This document shows positions 43,986-56,304 of a stretch of DNA of 64,000 nucleotides, in pieces. How positions within the stretch are numbered: position 1 is the stretch's first letter; each line of letters opens with the position of its first letter. The notes beneath the pieces were generated by a model that worked only from the letters and a program-made list of their open reading frames with translations, did not search any database and was not told the origin of the DNA. Source of the stretch: Proteles cristata cristata (taxonomy: Eukaryota > Chordata > Mammalia > Carnivora > Hyaenidae); contig JAESUZ010000446.1 in NCBI GenBank assembly GCA_017311185.1, positions 62,001 through 126,000 on the forward strand. Direction: 5' to 3'. Position numbers and translations under genes: made by a program.

Positions 43986-45706
43986 CTTTTCGATGTGGCC
44001 ATCCTCGGTTCTCTGTCCTCCATGGGGCTGTGGGAGCCTCTGAATTTACTCTGGATCTTTACCAGAGCTACTTGCTTCCATAACTGCTTGTTTAGTCACT
44101 GTTTTCGGGAGGGGGGGGGTTGGTGAGGACTGTGACCTCTTACTCTTCCATCTTGCTGATGATCTCCAACTCAGATGATATGATCTGATAGGTAGGAACC
44201 TCTGAGTGGGTCTTCCCTTCAGAAAATTCACCTCCAGTTTTCCAGAGAAAACTCTTTTTTTAATTAAAATTTTTTTCACTTATGCTTCTGGTGCTTGTGC
44301 TTTGAGAACTTCATTGTGCTTTTTCAGTGGCTCCCCCTTGCTCATGGAGTGAGGTGCTAACTCTTTATGCAAATATTTGTAGACCTGGAAAGCTGCCTAT
44401 ATATAATACACTTTTCCGTCCTTAATCTTCTGTGACTCCACGGGCTTCGGCTAGTGTGTCGGTTTGCTTGCTGTCCCCGAGAGCCCACGCCCTGTGGGTG
44501 CAGTCTTTGCGATAGCGTGGAGGTGGTCACCGGGAAAGGACCAGCTGGCTCTGACGACACACGAATCCAGCACCTTGACTTGAAGATCGCGGGCGTTCAC
44601 CTGCTTTCCTCACAACTCGGAGCAAAGGGAGCTCTCTGCGAGGAAGCTGCAACACTGGCCCTGAAGCCGGCTTCAGGGAATTGCTCGAGGAATAGTGTCA
44701 CCGTTTAAGAAAAAGGGTCTTAGTCTGTGGGAGAAAGATACGTAGATAGAAAAAATCATGTCTCTGACAACTGCAGTTAGCAAATTGCGGCTAAAGACTT
44801 GGAAGTAGCACACACCTTAGGAGTAGGTAGGACGATTCACAGAGTTCCTCGGGAGGATCCTGAAGACAAGCCGTACTTCTAGGTACATAGCAGGTGCACA
44901 ATAAATATTTCTTGAATGGTTTTCCGATTGGGAAACGAAAAAAAGAGAAATAACACACCGACTCAATGGTTTTCTAATCTCTTACTAGTGTTTTAGGGAG
45001 AAGCACAAGAATGCACTTTTCAATAGAATATTAGAATTGTTTTCGTGTCAGGCTTCCCTTACGGTAAATTCGGGGGAGGGAGTGAGTAAAGGAGTCACAG
45101 ACAGTGAGTCCAAAAAAAATTCTCCTTCCCCAAATTCCCAAAATTTCTCCCCAGATCCCTTCCTTATATTGAGAGGTAGGAGAAGCTTATGTTGGGGACG
45201 TATAATTAAAAAAACCAAAACCCAAACCGTCTCTCAATCCAGAAAACCTCTCCACAAGAATGGCAGAGAAAGAACACAGTTTTTTTTCCTGATGAGGCAT
45301 TAAACCGGATTCTAATCTGAATCACAGGCAGTCTGCTCAGGGATTGCAAAAACAGGAGGAATCCCGCCCCCTTATACAGCGAAGCAGATACAACCTCTCA
45401 TACACACGTGTCCTCAAGGTAAATCAGAGGACGTTACAGCATCTTTTGCCACACATAGTTCACCATAACATTTTCATGGTAGTTGGGGAGGCTCCCAAGG
45501 GAGTTATCTTCCTCCATGTTTTCACTTCAGAACCATAGCCTCTCAGCCACAGAGGCTGTTTCTGTGCTACTTGGTAGAAACAATCAATAATTATTTCTCT
45601 TGTTGACAGTTTGACTTATAAGGCACGCTAGATATATCTCAAATCTACCTAAGCATCTATCTAAAGATGCAGATTTATCTGTCTGCATGTCTATCAATCT
45701 TTAAAT
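43986..45706. other. Intergenic stretch, mostly unrecognised
   Basis: Contains a G run near 44110 and, at about 44880-44925, 'ggtacatagcaggtgcacaa' followed by 'taaatatttcttgaatgg', an L2/MIR-like end. No exon was recognised. Short open frames (44454-44708, 45037-45303) lack motifs. Confidence 0.4.
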
Positions 45707-46119
45707 AGGCATATTTCATTTTATTCTGCTTTGCTTTATTGCATATTGCCGATAATGCTTTTTTTTTTTTTTTTTTTTTTTACAGATTGAAGATTAGTGG
45801 CAATCTTGCATCCAGCAAGACTATCTTTGCGATTTTTCCAGCAGCCCTGCTCACTGTGTCCCATTTTGGTAATTCTTGCAATATTGCAAACTCTTTTATT
45901 ATCATTTCATTTGTTATGGTGATCTGTGACGTTATAGTAATTGTTTTGATTGCCATGAACTGCACCCAAAGAAGATGGCAAACTTAATTGATAAACATTG
46001 TATAAGTTTTGATCGATGCATTGACTGGCCATTACCCCATCTCTCTGTCCATCTCCTTTAGCTTTCCTACTCCATGAGACCCAGTAATATTGAAATTAGG
46101 CTGGTTAATAACCCTACCA

Positions 46120-47670
46120 TTCATTGGTCTCTGCATTTTCAAGTGAAATGAAGTCACGTACATCTCATTTAAAACAAAAAACTAGATATGAATAAACTTA
46201 GTGTGGAAGGCATCTCAAAAGGCAGGACAGGCCAAAACTTCACCCTCTTGTGCCAGATAGCTAGCTAAACTGTCAATACTAAGGAGAAGTTCTTGAAGGA
46301 AATTAAAAATGCTACTCTAGTGAACATGAAAGAAAAGAAATCAAAGCAGCCTTACTGCTGATATGAAGAATGTTTGAGTGGTCTAGATAGAAGATCAAAC
46401 CAATCACAACATTCCCTCATGAGAGAAAGGCCCAGTTCTCTTCAGTTGTATGAAGGCTGAGAGAGGTGGGGAAGCTGCCGTAGAAATGTTTGAAGCTAGT
46501 AGAGGTTGGTTCGTGAACTTTAACAAGCCACCTCCATAACATAAAAGTGTAAACTGAAGCAGCAGGTTATCCAGAAAATCTAGCTAAGATAATGAAGGTG
46601 GGCATACTAAACAACAGATTGTCATGTAGAAGAACCAGCCTTCTATTGGAAGAGGATGCCATCTAGGACTTTCATAGCTAGAGAGGAGAAGTCAATGCCT
46701 GGCTTCAAAGCTTCAAAGGACAGGCTGACTCTCTTGTTAGGGGCTAAGGTAGCTGGTGACTTGAAGTTCAAGTCAGTGACCACTGACCATTCCAAAAATC
46801 CTAGCACCCTTGAAAATTATGTTAAATCTATTCTGCCTGTGCTCTATAAATGGAAGAAGAAAGCCTGGATGACAGCACATCTGTTTACAACATGGTTTAC
46901 TGAGTATTTGGAACCCATGGTTGAGACCTACTGCTCACGAGGATTCCTTTCAAAATATGACTGCTCACTGCCAATGCGCCTGGTCACCCAAGAGCTCCAA
47001 TGGAAATGGGTCATGAAATTAATACTGTTTTTATCCTGCTAATACAACACCCATTCTGGAGTCCATGGATCAAGGAGTCATTTCAACTTTCAGGTCTTAT
47101 TATTTAAGAAATACATTCCATGGGGCGCCTGGGTGGCTTAGTCGGGTAAGCGTCTGACTTTCACTTAGGTCATGATCTTGCGGTTCGTGGGTTCAAGCCC
47201 CGTGTCGGGCTCTGTGCTGACTGCCAGCTCAGAGCCTGGAGCCTGTTTCAGTCTGTGACTCCCTCCCTCTCTGACCCTCCCCTGCTCACACTGTCTCTCT
47301 CTTTCTCTGCTAGAAATAAATAAAATATTAAAAAAAAAAAAGAAATACATTCCATAAGGCTATTGCTGCCATAAATAGTGGTTCCTCTGATGGATCTGGG
47401 CAAAGTAAATTGAAAACCTTTTGAAAAGGATTCACCATTCCAGGTGCCATTAAGAATATTCATGATTCATGGGAAGGGGTCAAAATACCAACATTCACAA
47501 GATAACTGGAATTGGAAGTTGATTCCAGCCCCCATGGCTGACTGTGAGGGGTTCAGGACTTCAGTGGAGGGAGTCACTGCAGATGAGGTGGAAACAACGA
47601 GAAGCCCAGAATCAGAAGCGGGGCCTGAAGATGGGACTGAATTGCTACAACCTCATGATAAAACTTGAAT
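46120..47670 (+). pseudogene. Tigger1 transposase, decayed
   Basis: Tigger transposases are CENP-B-related: an N-terminal helix-turn-helix DNA-binding part and a DDE catalytic domain. Here the frame is repeatedly broken. The longest surviving piece (46656-47042) reads '[20 protein letters not shown]' and then '[15 protein letters not shown]', part of the catalytic domain. A C-terminal piece lies at 47444-47668 ('EDGTELLQPHDKT'). A SINE at 47122 splits the coding region. No complete protein could be made. Confidence 0.88.
47122..47339 (+). mobile_element. Feliform SINE, sense, inside Tigger1
   Basis: 'ggggcgcctgggtggcttag' head through an A-rich tail. Perfect repeats 'aagaaatacattccat' at 47106-47121 and 47340-47355 are target-site duplications of Tigger1 sequence. 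Confidence 0.97.
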
Positions 47671-47787
47671 GGATAAGAAGTTGCTTCTCATGGATGAGCA
47701 AAGAAAGTGACTTATTGAGAAGGAGTCTTCTCCTGGTGAACATGCTGTGAGGATTATTGAAATGATGACAAAGAATTTAGAATATTA

Positions 47788-48003
47788 CAGTGGCGCCTGG
47801 GTAGCTCAGTCGGCTAAGCGTATGTCTTCGGCTCAGGTCATGATCTCGTGGTTCACAAGTCTGAGCCCAGCGTTGGGCTCTGTGCTGACAGCTCAGAGCC
47901 TGGCGCTTGCTTCATATTATGTCTCCCTCTCTCTCTGCCCCTCCCTTGCTCATACTCTGTCTCTCTCTCCCTTTCTCTCTCAAAAATAATAAACATTAAA
48001 AAA
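47788..48003 (+). mobile_element. Feliform SINE, sense, inside Tigger1
   Basis: 'ggcgcctgggtagctcagtc' head, 'gttgggctctgtgctgaca', CT tract, 'ctcaaaaataataaac' tail. Perfect repeats 'ttagaatatta' at 47777-47787 and 48004-48014. Confidence 0.97.
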
Positions 48004-48531
48004 TTAGAATATTATATAAGCTTGACAAAGCAGCAGCAGAGTTTGAGAGCATTGACTCCAATTTTGAAAAAAGTTTTACTGTGGACAAAATACTATCAAA
48101 TAGCGTCACCTACTACAGAGAAATCACTTGCAAAAGGAAGAGTCAGTCACTATGGCAAACTTCGCTGTTGTCTTATTTAAGAAACTGCCACTCCACCCCA
48201 ACCTTCAGCAATCACCACCCTGATCAGTCAGCAGCCATCACCATCGAGGCAAGACCCTCCATCAGTGAAGATAATGACCCACAGAGAGCTCAAATGATGG
48301 TTTTGCAATTTGTTGTGGTATTTTTACATTAAGGTATGTACATTGATTTTTAAAGACGTAATGGTATTGCATGCTTAGTGGACTATAGTACAGTGTAAAG
48401 ATAACTCTTACATACACTGGGAAGCCCAAAGCTTCATTTGACTGGCCTTATTGTGATACTTGCTTTATTGTGGTGGTCCGCACGCACAATATCTCTGAGA
48501 TATGCCTGTACATCTCTATCTCTGTATCTAT

Positions 48532-48570
48532 CTAGGTAGGTAGGTAGGTAGGTAGGTTAGGTAGGTAGCT
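48532..48570 (+). repeat. (TAGG)n microsatellite
   Basis: About eight 'tagg' units with one break ('aggttagg'), just outside the right end of Tigger1. Confidence 0.95.
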
Positions 48571-48639
48571 CTAGATAGATACCTGCCGGAAGGCTCACAA
48601 TCAACTTGAAAATATCACAGTAACTCTCATTCAGGAAAC

Positions 48640-48800
48640 ATCCACTAAGTTCCTCCCACTTTGCCAAAACATCTCTTGTTCTCATAACAACGCAGTATAC
48701 CTTGGACAGTGGATTCCATTTTATCAGTGAGAAAATCCCATCCAGGAAAGTCAGTGACTTCCCTCAGCGGTACAGAGCTTATCGCTGCTGAGTTGGGGCT
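48640..48800 (-). mobile_element. MIR SINE, antisense
   Basis: 'ttctcataacaacgcagtat', 'attccattttatcagtgaga', 'gtcagtgacttccctcagcg' are in reverse MIR order. 48801-49245 holds nothing recognised. Confidence 0.65.
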
Positions 48801-49245
48801 TGGACTGAGGTGAGGCAGGTTCACCCACCGGCCATCCTCAGCACCCCATGGCCTCACAGACCCAGCTCACCTCGGTGTACAAATGTGATCATAGGAGCTT
48901 CATTTCTTCTCAGTAAGGATGATCACAGTAGGGAGGACAGTAGCCTTTCAGGACTGTGTGGAAGCAGCAGTTCTAGCTAAACTAACTGTAACCCCAAAGC
49001 TGTTGTGGTGCTTTGACTTTGATCTTTGCTGTAAACCCGGAGAAGTAGTCTCTCCTCGACCAAACTCTATTCAGGCTCTCATGAATTATTTTTCAACGAG
49101 GCATGACCTTGGGGCTTCTGTGTTTGTCTCTGTACTGTCCAATTTTAACACAAGTCCTAGCAAATCACTTTCACCAGACCCCCCACCCCCATTCTGGATA
49201 TTTCATTCTGGATACAGTTCTTGATTCTCTATCATCCTTCAGGTG

Positions 49246-49480
49246 ACATCTGATCACCTGGCAGCCTTTAGCAAGAATCCTGTTAGGTTGGTTTGGTTAG
49301 AATCCCTCTTAGTCCTGATGTTTCCTCTTAGTCATTTTCTATTAACTGACCCCCACCCTGTTTTTTGCCTATAAACTCCCACTTTGCCATGCTGTATGGA
49401 GTTGGGTCCGGTCTCTCTCACCCCCTGAAAGACCCTCATTGCAGCGGTCCCTATACCCATTGTGATGCCCCCTTCTCCTC
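49246..49480 (+). mobile_element. Possible ERVL-type LTR fragment, sense
   Basis: 'gcctataaactcccactttg' followed by 'ccatgctgtatggagttggg' and 'tctctctcaccccctgaaag' resembles the TATA-R-U5 part of an old ERVL LTR. Family and limits are uncertain. Confidence 0.4.
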
Positions 49481-49734
49481 ACTAAGGGAGGCTGGTGAGG
49501 GGAAAAGCAGGCAAGAGAAATGACATAATGGAAAAATGTAAGGAAGAATGAGAGCAACAGTGGGAGATTCCAATAGACAGAAGGTTAAACGATGTAGGAA
49601 GTCACATCATAGGAGAAGTGGTGTGAAGGTCTGGCAGGAGCTAGGTGCCCCTGTTGACACGCGTGGTGGCCAGGGTGGGCAGGGGCACACAGAGCAACTT
49701 GTAACCTCCTAGGGCACTGCTGGCTTCATTTAAC

Positions 49735-50090
49735 AGTGTGTGTGAATTTCCTGCGGATGCCAGAATAAATGACCACAAACCGGATGACCTAAAAACAACA
49801 GAAATCTATTCTCTCACAGTTTTAGAGGCCACGAGTTCAAACTCAAGGTGTTGGTGGGACCACGCTCCCTCTGAGGGCTCTGGGGGACAGCCCTTCCTTG
49901 CCTCTTCCGGCCTCTGGTGGCTCTAGTGTTCCTTGGCTTGACCCCCCACCACTCCAGTCTGTCTCCCTGTCCACACAGCCTTCTCTTCTCTGCATGTCCC
50001 TCCTAAGGACACTTGATGCTGGATTTAGTGCCCATCCGTACAATCCAGGGCTCCAGGTGGCCATGTGTTTGGAGGGGCCACCATTCAAAT
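49735..50090 (-). mobile_element. MaLR-type LTR (MLT1-like), antisense
   Basis: 'gacctaaaaacaacagaaat', 'ttctctcacagttttagagg', 'tccttgcctcttccggcctc', 'ctcctaaggacacttgatg' are the reverse of an MLT1-type LTR. The distal end is eroded. Confidence 0.8.
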
Positions 50091-50153
50091 GCTACTCCAA
50101 GCACATACTTACTTACTCATTTCTCCAGTGACTTTTTGAACCCTAACAAACCC

Positions 50154-50470
50154 CAGCCTCTAAACAACACAGGTCTGAACTGTGCACATCCACTTATACG
50201 TGGATTTTTACAGTACAGTACTATAAATGTATTTTCTCTTCCTTATAATTTTCTTAATAATATACTCTGAAGTCTAGCTTTGTAAGAGTACAGTGAGTAA
50301 TACATACAACATACAAAATAGGTGTCAATCGACTGCTCATGTTATGGGTAAAGCTTCCAGTCAACAGTAGGCTATTAGTAGTTAAGTTTTGAGGGAGTCC
50401 AGAGTTACAGGTGAGTTTTGACTGTCTGAGGGGTTGATGTCCCTGACTCTGTGTGTTCAAGGGCCAACTG
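50154..50470 (+). mobile_element. MER2 DNA transposon, copy 3
   Basis: 'aacaacacaggtctgaactg', 'acttatacgtggatttttac', 'cttccagtcaacagtaggct' and the end 'gggccaactg' before TA (50471-50472). The left TA is not preserved. Same orientation as copies 1 and 2. Confidence 0.9.
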
Positions 50471-50499
50471 TACAAAAGAATTGTAAGAAGTATAAAGAC

Positions 50500-50960
50500 A
50501 AACTGGACTGAGGTCCTGTCCTTAGGGGTTTACAGCCTAGAAACGGAGGCAAAGCACACACTTCCACAGCTTGACAGGTGCCATGAAAGAAGGATAGAGA
50601 AATACAGTCCTGTGGGAGCTTAGAGATGTGGGAGCTGTGCCAGCTTCATGGATACACCAGGACGGGAGTACTTCATGGCAGACACATCTGCCGAACTGGA
50701 TCTTGAGAGACAGGAAGATAGTGGATGTGTAGGAATGGGGCATTCTAGGCAGAAAAACTAGTATCAAGGATTCACGGAGTCAGGAAATGATGGGAGTCTA
50801 TAGGCCATAGTGAGAAATTCTGATTGACCAGAGCATAGGTGAGTGAAACGTGGAAATGGGAAGTCAGGTAGAGATGTTGGTGGCAGGTTGGTGGCCCTGC
50901 ATGGGTTTTAGCCGATGAAGGTGACACAGGATTTTGAACATGAGTGTGATGGGATAAGAG
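50500..50960. mobile_element. Ancient dispersed repeat, class not assigned
   Basis: 'gtcctgtccttaggggttta' and 'ggggcattctaggcagaaaa' recall the end and middle of an ancient mammalian repeat also hinted at 32821-33600. Too eroded to classify. Confidence 0.35.
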
Positions 50961-51029
50961 CCTTGATATGTGAAGATAATAGTTTTATATTTCATTAATA
51001 ATAAGGATTATTTTAAGCTAAAGACACTT

Positions 51030-51500
51030 GAGATTCAACGGATGCAGAGAGCGGCTTTCTTGAAACTTTGCTTATCTGACTAAAAGCAGAAATTCCAGAG
51101 AAGTGAGGACTGCCATAAATTTCTCCTTCAGGGTGGGGCTATTCACAGGAATGAGACCGAAAGTAAACATACCTACTGTAAACCCTCTCTTCGCAGAAGT
51201 TTTATGGCCCTCAAGAAGATGGGAAGACCACTCATAGCTGTGTAGACAAACATTTGTATCTCCTCTGTATTTTCCTGAAACCCCATTTCCTAAAGAAATC
51301 TATTTGTCCTTCCCATAGGAACCTTGTTTTCTCCTCCACCCCCAAGCTAGGTGTTTAAGCCCCAAATTCTAACCACTCCTGAATTACTGATCACTTCTGC
51401 ATACGTGCATGTAGTATGTATACGTAAAAGCCCGCTTCTCTTGCTAATGTCTTTTATCAGTTTCATCAGCAGGCCCCAGGTTGTTAACATAAGAGGGTAG
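51030..51500 (+). mobile_element. Possible old ERVL-type LTR, sense
   Basis: The order 'tttgtatctcctctgtattt', 'tttgtccttcccataggaac', 'gtgtttaagccccaaattct', 'cttttatcagtttcatcag' looks like U3-R-U5 of an old LTR. No clear poly-A signal or flanking duplication was found. Confidence 0.4.
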
Positions 51501-52404
51501 AGGAAAAGTTACTCCTGCTCTGTAGTTTATAATGTGTGTTATCTATGTGAATTAAGATGAGGAGAGAGACTCAGGACGGGGAGCCTGATCCAGACACGAG
51601 TAGCAGGAAGACAGTAGCGATGAGTATGTCTGTTGGAGAGACTACAGAGGCAGAATCCTAAGGATCTGGTTACAAAAACAGGGGAGGGGACAGTCAACAA
51701 TGACTGAGGTTCTGAGCCTGGATGACTAGACCACTAGACATACAATGGCACCAGTAATGGAGTTAGGAGAGACAAGAGAGGTAGAATTGTAAGAAAAGAG
51801 AGTCAGTGGATAGTGTTTAACTCCTAGAAGCAGGGTTAGAACTGGAGATGGGATTTGATATGACGAGCGCCGAGTGGTCCCTGAAGGCATGAGGTGGCAG
51901 GGAAGTACCAAGAGGAAAGTGGAAACGAGATGGGGAGAAGGCTTGGAAGTGATTGGGGGCAGGAGGAAAGGGGCTGGTCCGGGGAGCAGTCACAGGTGGG
52001 GGCGGTGAAAGGGGAGAGTGCTGTGTCACAGTGATAATGCCATCGAGGTCAAAGGAGGGCTGTTCCTCGTATAAAAGCCTGCGGAAGGGCAGATGAGGAC
52101 CGAGTGCATTGCCTGAGGGCTGGCAGGAGGGAGTGCGGGGAGCAGGCAGTGCCGGGGGCAGACCGGGCAGAGCTGGAGTCCATGGTGGAGGAGTAGAAGC
52201 AACCTGTGTAGACCACTCCCACGAGATCTCGTGGTGAAAGGAAAGAGGCACATAGTGACAGTAACTTAAAAGTTATGACTTTCTCTCTTTTCGGGACTTT
52301 TAGTGAGTCCCCAAATTTACAACATCAGCTCAGTGCCAGCTACGTTTTGATGATAACCGTGACAAAACCAAGTTCTTCGGGGGACAAGTAGGGAATTAAA
52401 CTAT
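51501..52404. other. Intergenic stretch just downstream of PRKCQ
   Basis: GA-rich sequence with no recognised exon. The minus-strand frames at 52251-51817 and 52253-52026 are proline/serine-rich products of this composition, not known proteins. A short (TTTC)n run is at 52415-52430. Confidence 0.4.
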
Positions 52405-52428
52405 TAGGAGGCATCTTTCTTTCTTTCT

Positions 52429-52434
52429 TTTATT
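52429..52434 (-). terminator. PRKCQ distal poly-A signal (AATAAA)
   Basis: Plus strand 'tttatt' reads AATAAA on the minus strand, in the context AAAATGGAATAAAAG. Cleavage is expected 10-25 bases further left. Confidence 0.75.
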
Positions 52435-52836
52435 CCATTTTTACATATCCACCTCTTTGTCAGTGCGTCACAATATTTTATCAAAATATACAAACAGCAC
52501 AGATACTTAAAAATATATAGCTAGAATTCTCATCAAACAAGACTGACTGCTACAAGTAGCATGCATGGGTCTTTTATCTTGAATAATGCCTAAAGGGAGA
52601 CTTATGAGTCATGAGATCACCATGAAGGGTATCTTAAGAGATTGGTTTTCTTTTCTCTTAGAAGAATTATGCCCTTCCTGTTACAGTGTGCAGAGGGTCG
52701 TAGTGAGTGACTTCCATGGATATTGAAATCAACTGAGAGCGGGTGGATGGGGTGGGTCTACTGCCAGGGGTAAATGAGTCTCTCTATTGGACTCTAAGGG
52801 CAACATCTACGCTGATACAATGGACAGAGTCGGTGC

Positions 52837-52842
52837 TTTATT
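52837..52842 (-). terminator. Possible internal poly-A signal in PRKCQ 3' UTR
   Basis: AATAAA on the minus strand in GTTTAATAAAGC. Use would give a 3' UTR of roughly 0.65-0.7 kb. Confidence 0.4.
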
Positions 52843-52949
52843 AAACCCTCCATCTCCGTGACATGAGTTCTTCTCACTTTCCGTTTTCGTCTTTCCCAAG
52901 AATTTCATGGCTGATCAGAATGAATGTAAATCTCGAGTTACAAGCTATG

Positions 52950-52955
52950 TTTATT
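52950..52955 (-). terminator. Possible internal poly-A signal in PRKCQ 3' UTR
   Basis: AATAAA on the minus strand in CACAATAAACATAG. Use would give a 3' UTR of roughly 0.55 kb. Confidence 0.35.
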
Positions 52956-53496
52956 GTGAAGAATTCCCATAAAAGCCTATCCATGGCTTCCTCTGCCACC
53001 ATTTACACTTCCCCAGATGCGGACAGAATTAAATGGGTTAGTGGCTACTTGTCAGTGGCTGAAGGAAGTCCACTCATACACAAGGCCACATGCTGTTTTA
53101 GTCTCGAGAAGTCCGTCTCCATTGTGCCCCTTCGGTCACCAAGTATGTCACTGATCAGCTGTTGGTGCCCACACAAAGAGCCACAATGTTGGGCAATGTT
53201 AGGTTTTCAGATCGTTCACAGTGCGGAGGAGAACTATCGTTCCAGGAAATAACTGTGGTTAGCAATGACCTCACTTCAAGGGTGGCCACAGGAGAGGACA
53301 GCAGAGACACCGAAGGGCGTTGCACTTTGTGGAGCTGGGTTCTGCCACAGATACAAAGTCAGCGAGGAGCTCAAGGGTCTCAGCTGGTATTACTGAGTGT
53401 TTCTTTTCTTTTCCAAGGTGAAAAGGAATCTAAGGAGCATCACTTGAACCAGTTTGCAGAGGAAGGCAAATTCGCTCGTGTGTCAGGGGAAGAGAT

Positions 53497-53664
<168 letters not shown>

Positions 53665-54939
53665 TTAAGGGAGGGAGGGAAAAAGGGAAGAAAATCAGCC
53701 ACTGAATTAATGATCTTTCTTTTTGTTATCTAGGCTGTAATCTGTAGATGACAATGCATTCTATCTGCATTGCAGATAAACTGAAGTAATACCTATAGAC
53801 GGTCATACGTGGATTTATGGAACATCCCTAAGACCTCGAGGCATTAGTTTAGCAACAGTACAATTAAACTCATGCAAGGGAGTTTCATTATACACATTCA
53901 AATAGGGTCTAATGCTTCTGGTTAATAGTTTACGTGAAATGGGATTGGCCACTCTTTGAAAAAGTGTGGAGCCCATATTTGACCTGTATTCTTTTTAGTC
54001 GTTGGGGGAAAGTTTGGGTAGGGGTAGAGGAAAGGGATGGGAGTGGAGGGAAGGAACTTTAGATGATCTATTCCTATTCGTATATCAGTATCCTTCACTA
54101 CTGCTGATACCTCTACCCATGTTGATTTTATGATTAGCCATCTTGGACTAACTTCCATAGACAGATGTGGACAAACTCCCCTCAAGCCACCTGGTTCACC
54201 GGTGTCTACGAGAAAACTAAAAGAATGCAAAGTCAAACACCCATTTATAAACACTGCATAATAATGGTGTATAGTTCAGTGTTTTAAGATGGCCAAAAGT
54301 CACCCTTATATATATGAGGATAACTAAAAGTCAGACTCTTCCTCCCCTCAAGGGGCCCCTGGCCTGGTGAAGCCAATGGCCTGTGGCTCTCTGCCTACAA
54401 ATAGCTGCTGAGACAATAGATCAGGGAAATTCCTTCCTCCTGGCAGAATCGGGAATTGTCCTGTAGGGAAAGTGTAGATCAGAAGTCTGATTTTTAGGTA
54501 GACGCTATCAAGTCAATTGTAATGCACTGTGGAAGTTGAGGCATGAATTACATTGTTCTGATGAGTTAAAACAAGGTAAAAAGAATCATTTCATCACAAA
54601 TTCTCAACCCATGTGTTAGGTATGGTGCTGGTCCAAATAATAAGTGCTAGAGACCAGCCTCTGGAAGGGACCTGTAGAGCATCCCCAGAGCTTCGGACAA
54701 ATGCGTCCTGGGAACACACTCGCTTCACCCACCCCTCTCCTGACGAACAGCAGTAGCTGTTTCCTAGAGCGAAGTGCTCTGCTTTTGAATCCATGAGCCT
54801 GTCCCATCTCCAAGCAAAGAGATGGTGGAGATGCTTTACATCCAGCCAGGTCCTTGCTACTCTTTCCCAGTAACAGCCAGGAATGGGTAAAGTTGGCAGT
54901 TCTACCATTTGCTTTACTCTTTAAAAAAACTATTTATTG

Positions 54940-55159
54940 AGGGGCGCCTGGGTGGCTCAGTTAAGTATGTGACTTCTGCTCAGGTCATGATCTCGTGGTT
55001 CTTGAGTTCAAGCCCCATGTCAGGCTCTGTGCTGACAGCTGGGAGCCTGGAGCCTGCTTCCGATTCTGTGTTTCCCTCTTTCTCTCTCTCTGCCTCTCCC
55101 CTGCTCACACTCTGTCTCTCAAAAATAAATAAACATTAAAAAATTCTAAAAACAAAACA
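54940..55159 (+). mobile_element. Feliform SINE, sense, in PRKCQ intron
   Basis: 'ggggcgcctgggtggctcag' head, full body, A-rich tail. Perfect repeats 'aaaactatttattg' at 54926-54939 and 55160-55173. It is antisense to the PRKCQ transcript. Confidence 0.97.
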
Positions 55160-55275
55160 AAAACTATTTATTGTAAAAACTGCAGTGAAATATACGTACC
55201 CTAAAAGTAACCGTTTGAACTATTTTTTGGAGTCTAGTTCAGTGGCTGCATGTGCATTCATCCTCTCCAACATCT
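55160..55275 (-). mobile_element. Old L1M scrap, antisense
   Basis: 'ctgcagtgaaatatacgtac' and 'gtctagttcagtggctgcat' recall the L1M motif seen at 14870-14910. It hosts the SINE insertion to its left. Confidence 0.5.
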
Positions 55276-55310
55276 GTCTGCAGAGCTTTTTCATTTTAAA
55301 TGTGCTTTGC

Positions 55311-55516
55311 TTTTTTGTAAGTTTATTCATTTATTTTTAGAGAGAGCGTGTGCATGCACATGAGCAAGGGAGGGGCAGAGAGAGAGGGAGGGAGACAGAG
55401 AAACCCAAGCAGACTCCTCATTGTCGGCCCTGACCTGAGGCTCCTGACTGTGAGATCATGACCTGAGCCGTAATCAAGAGTCAGACACTGAACCCACTGA
55501 GCCCCCCAGGCACCCC
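55311..55516 (-). mobile_element. Feliform SINE, antisense, diverged
   Basis: T-rich tail, 'agagagcgtgtgcatgcac', GA tract, 'gtgagatcatgacctgagc', head 'gagccccccaggcacccc'. The central segment ('cattgtcggccctgacctga') differs from the common type. Confidence 0.88.
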
Positions 55517-55848
55517 TTCTTTACTTTGTCTCCACTTTGTGTGTGTTTTGCACATGGGCAGGTCATTGTGCCTTTTCTCCTGAAGGTTAGTCACTTCTGC
55601 TCATGAGCATACACATGGGCATTTAGGGACCAGTCTTTTCCTAAGTCCCAGTTTACTTTTTCCTTCAACTGAGCAACACTTAACTACCATTAGGGAATAT
55701 AGTTACGTGAACAAATTGCAAATGACAAGCAAACTTTAATAAATACCATGGAAAAGATGGTTCCGAAATCCCTGACATACACATTTGGGTCACAGAATCT
55801 GTGACCACGGCGCATGAATGTCCTGTGCAACAGCACCGTAGCTCATCA

Positions 55849-56304
<456 letters not shown>

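Larger units (their letters stand above)
45707..48508 (+). mobile_element. Tigger1 DNA transposon, near full length, dead
   Basis: Opens 'ggcatatttcattttattc' and closes 'ctctgagatatgcctg' next to TA (48509-48510). After removal of the two SINEs inside (47122-47339, 47788-48003) about 2.37 kb remains, close to the 2.4 kb of a complete Tigger1. A 24-T run (about 45758-45781) has expanded near the left end. It is an ancient placental-mammal fossil of the pogo/TcMar class. Confidence 0.93.
52410..53496 (-). other. PRKCQ: PRKCQ 3' untranslated region
   Basis: Follows the PRKCQ stop codon (53497-53499) on the minus strand and ends near an AATAAA at 52429-52434. Blocks such as 'ACAATAAACATAGC' (minus strand, about 52945-52960) and the terminal 'GGATATGTAAAAATGG' resemble the known human PRKCQ 3' UTR as I remember it. 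That supports a total length of about 1.1 kb. The exact cleavage site is inferred, not seen. Confidence 0.8.

Noticed and set aside
51817..52253. Proline/serine-rich minus-strand frames just downstream of PRKCQ
   Set aside because: They lie past the poly-A signal and reflect GA-rich composition on the plus strand.
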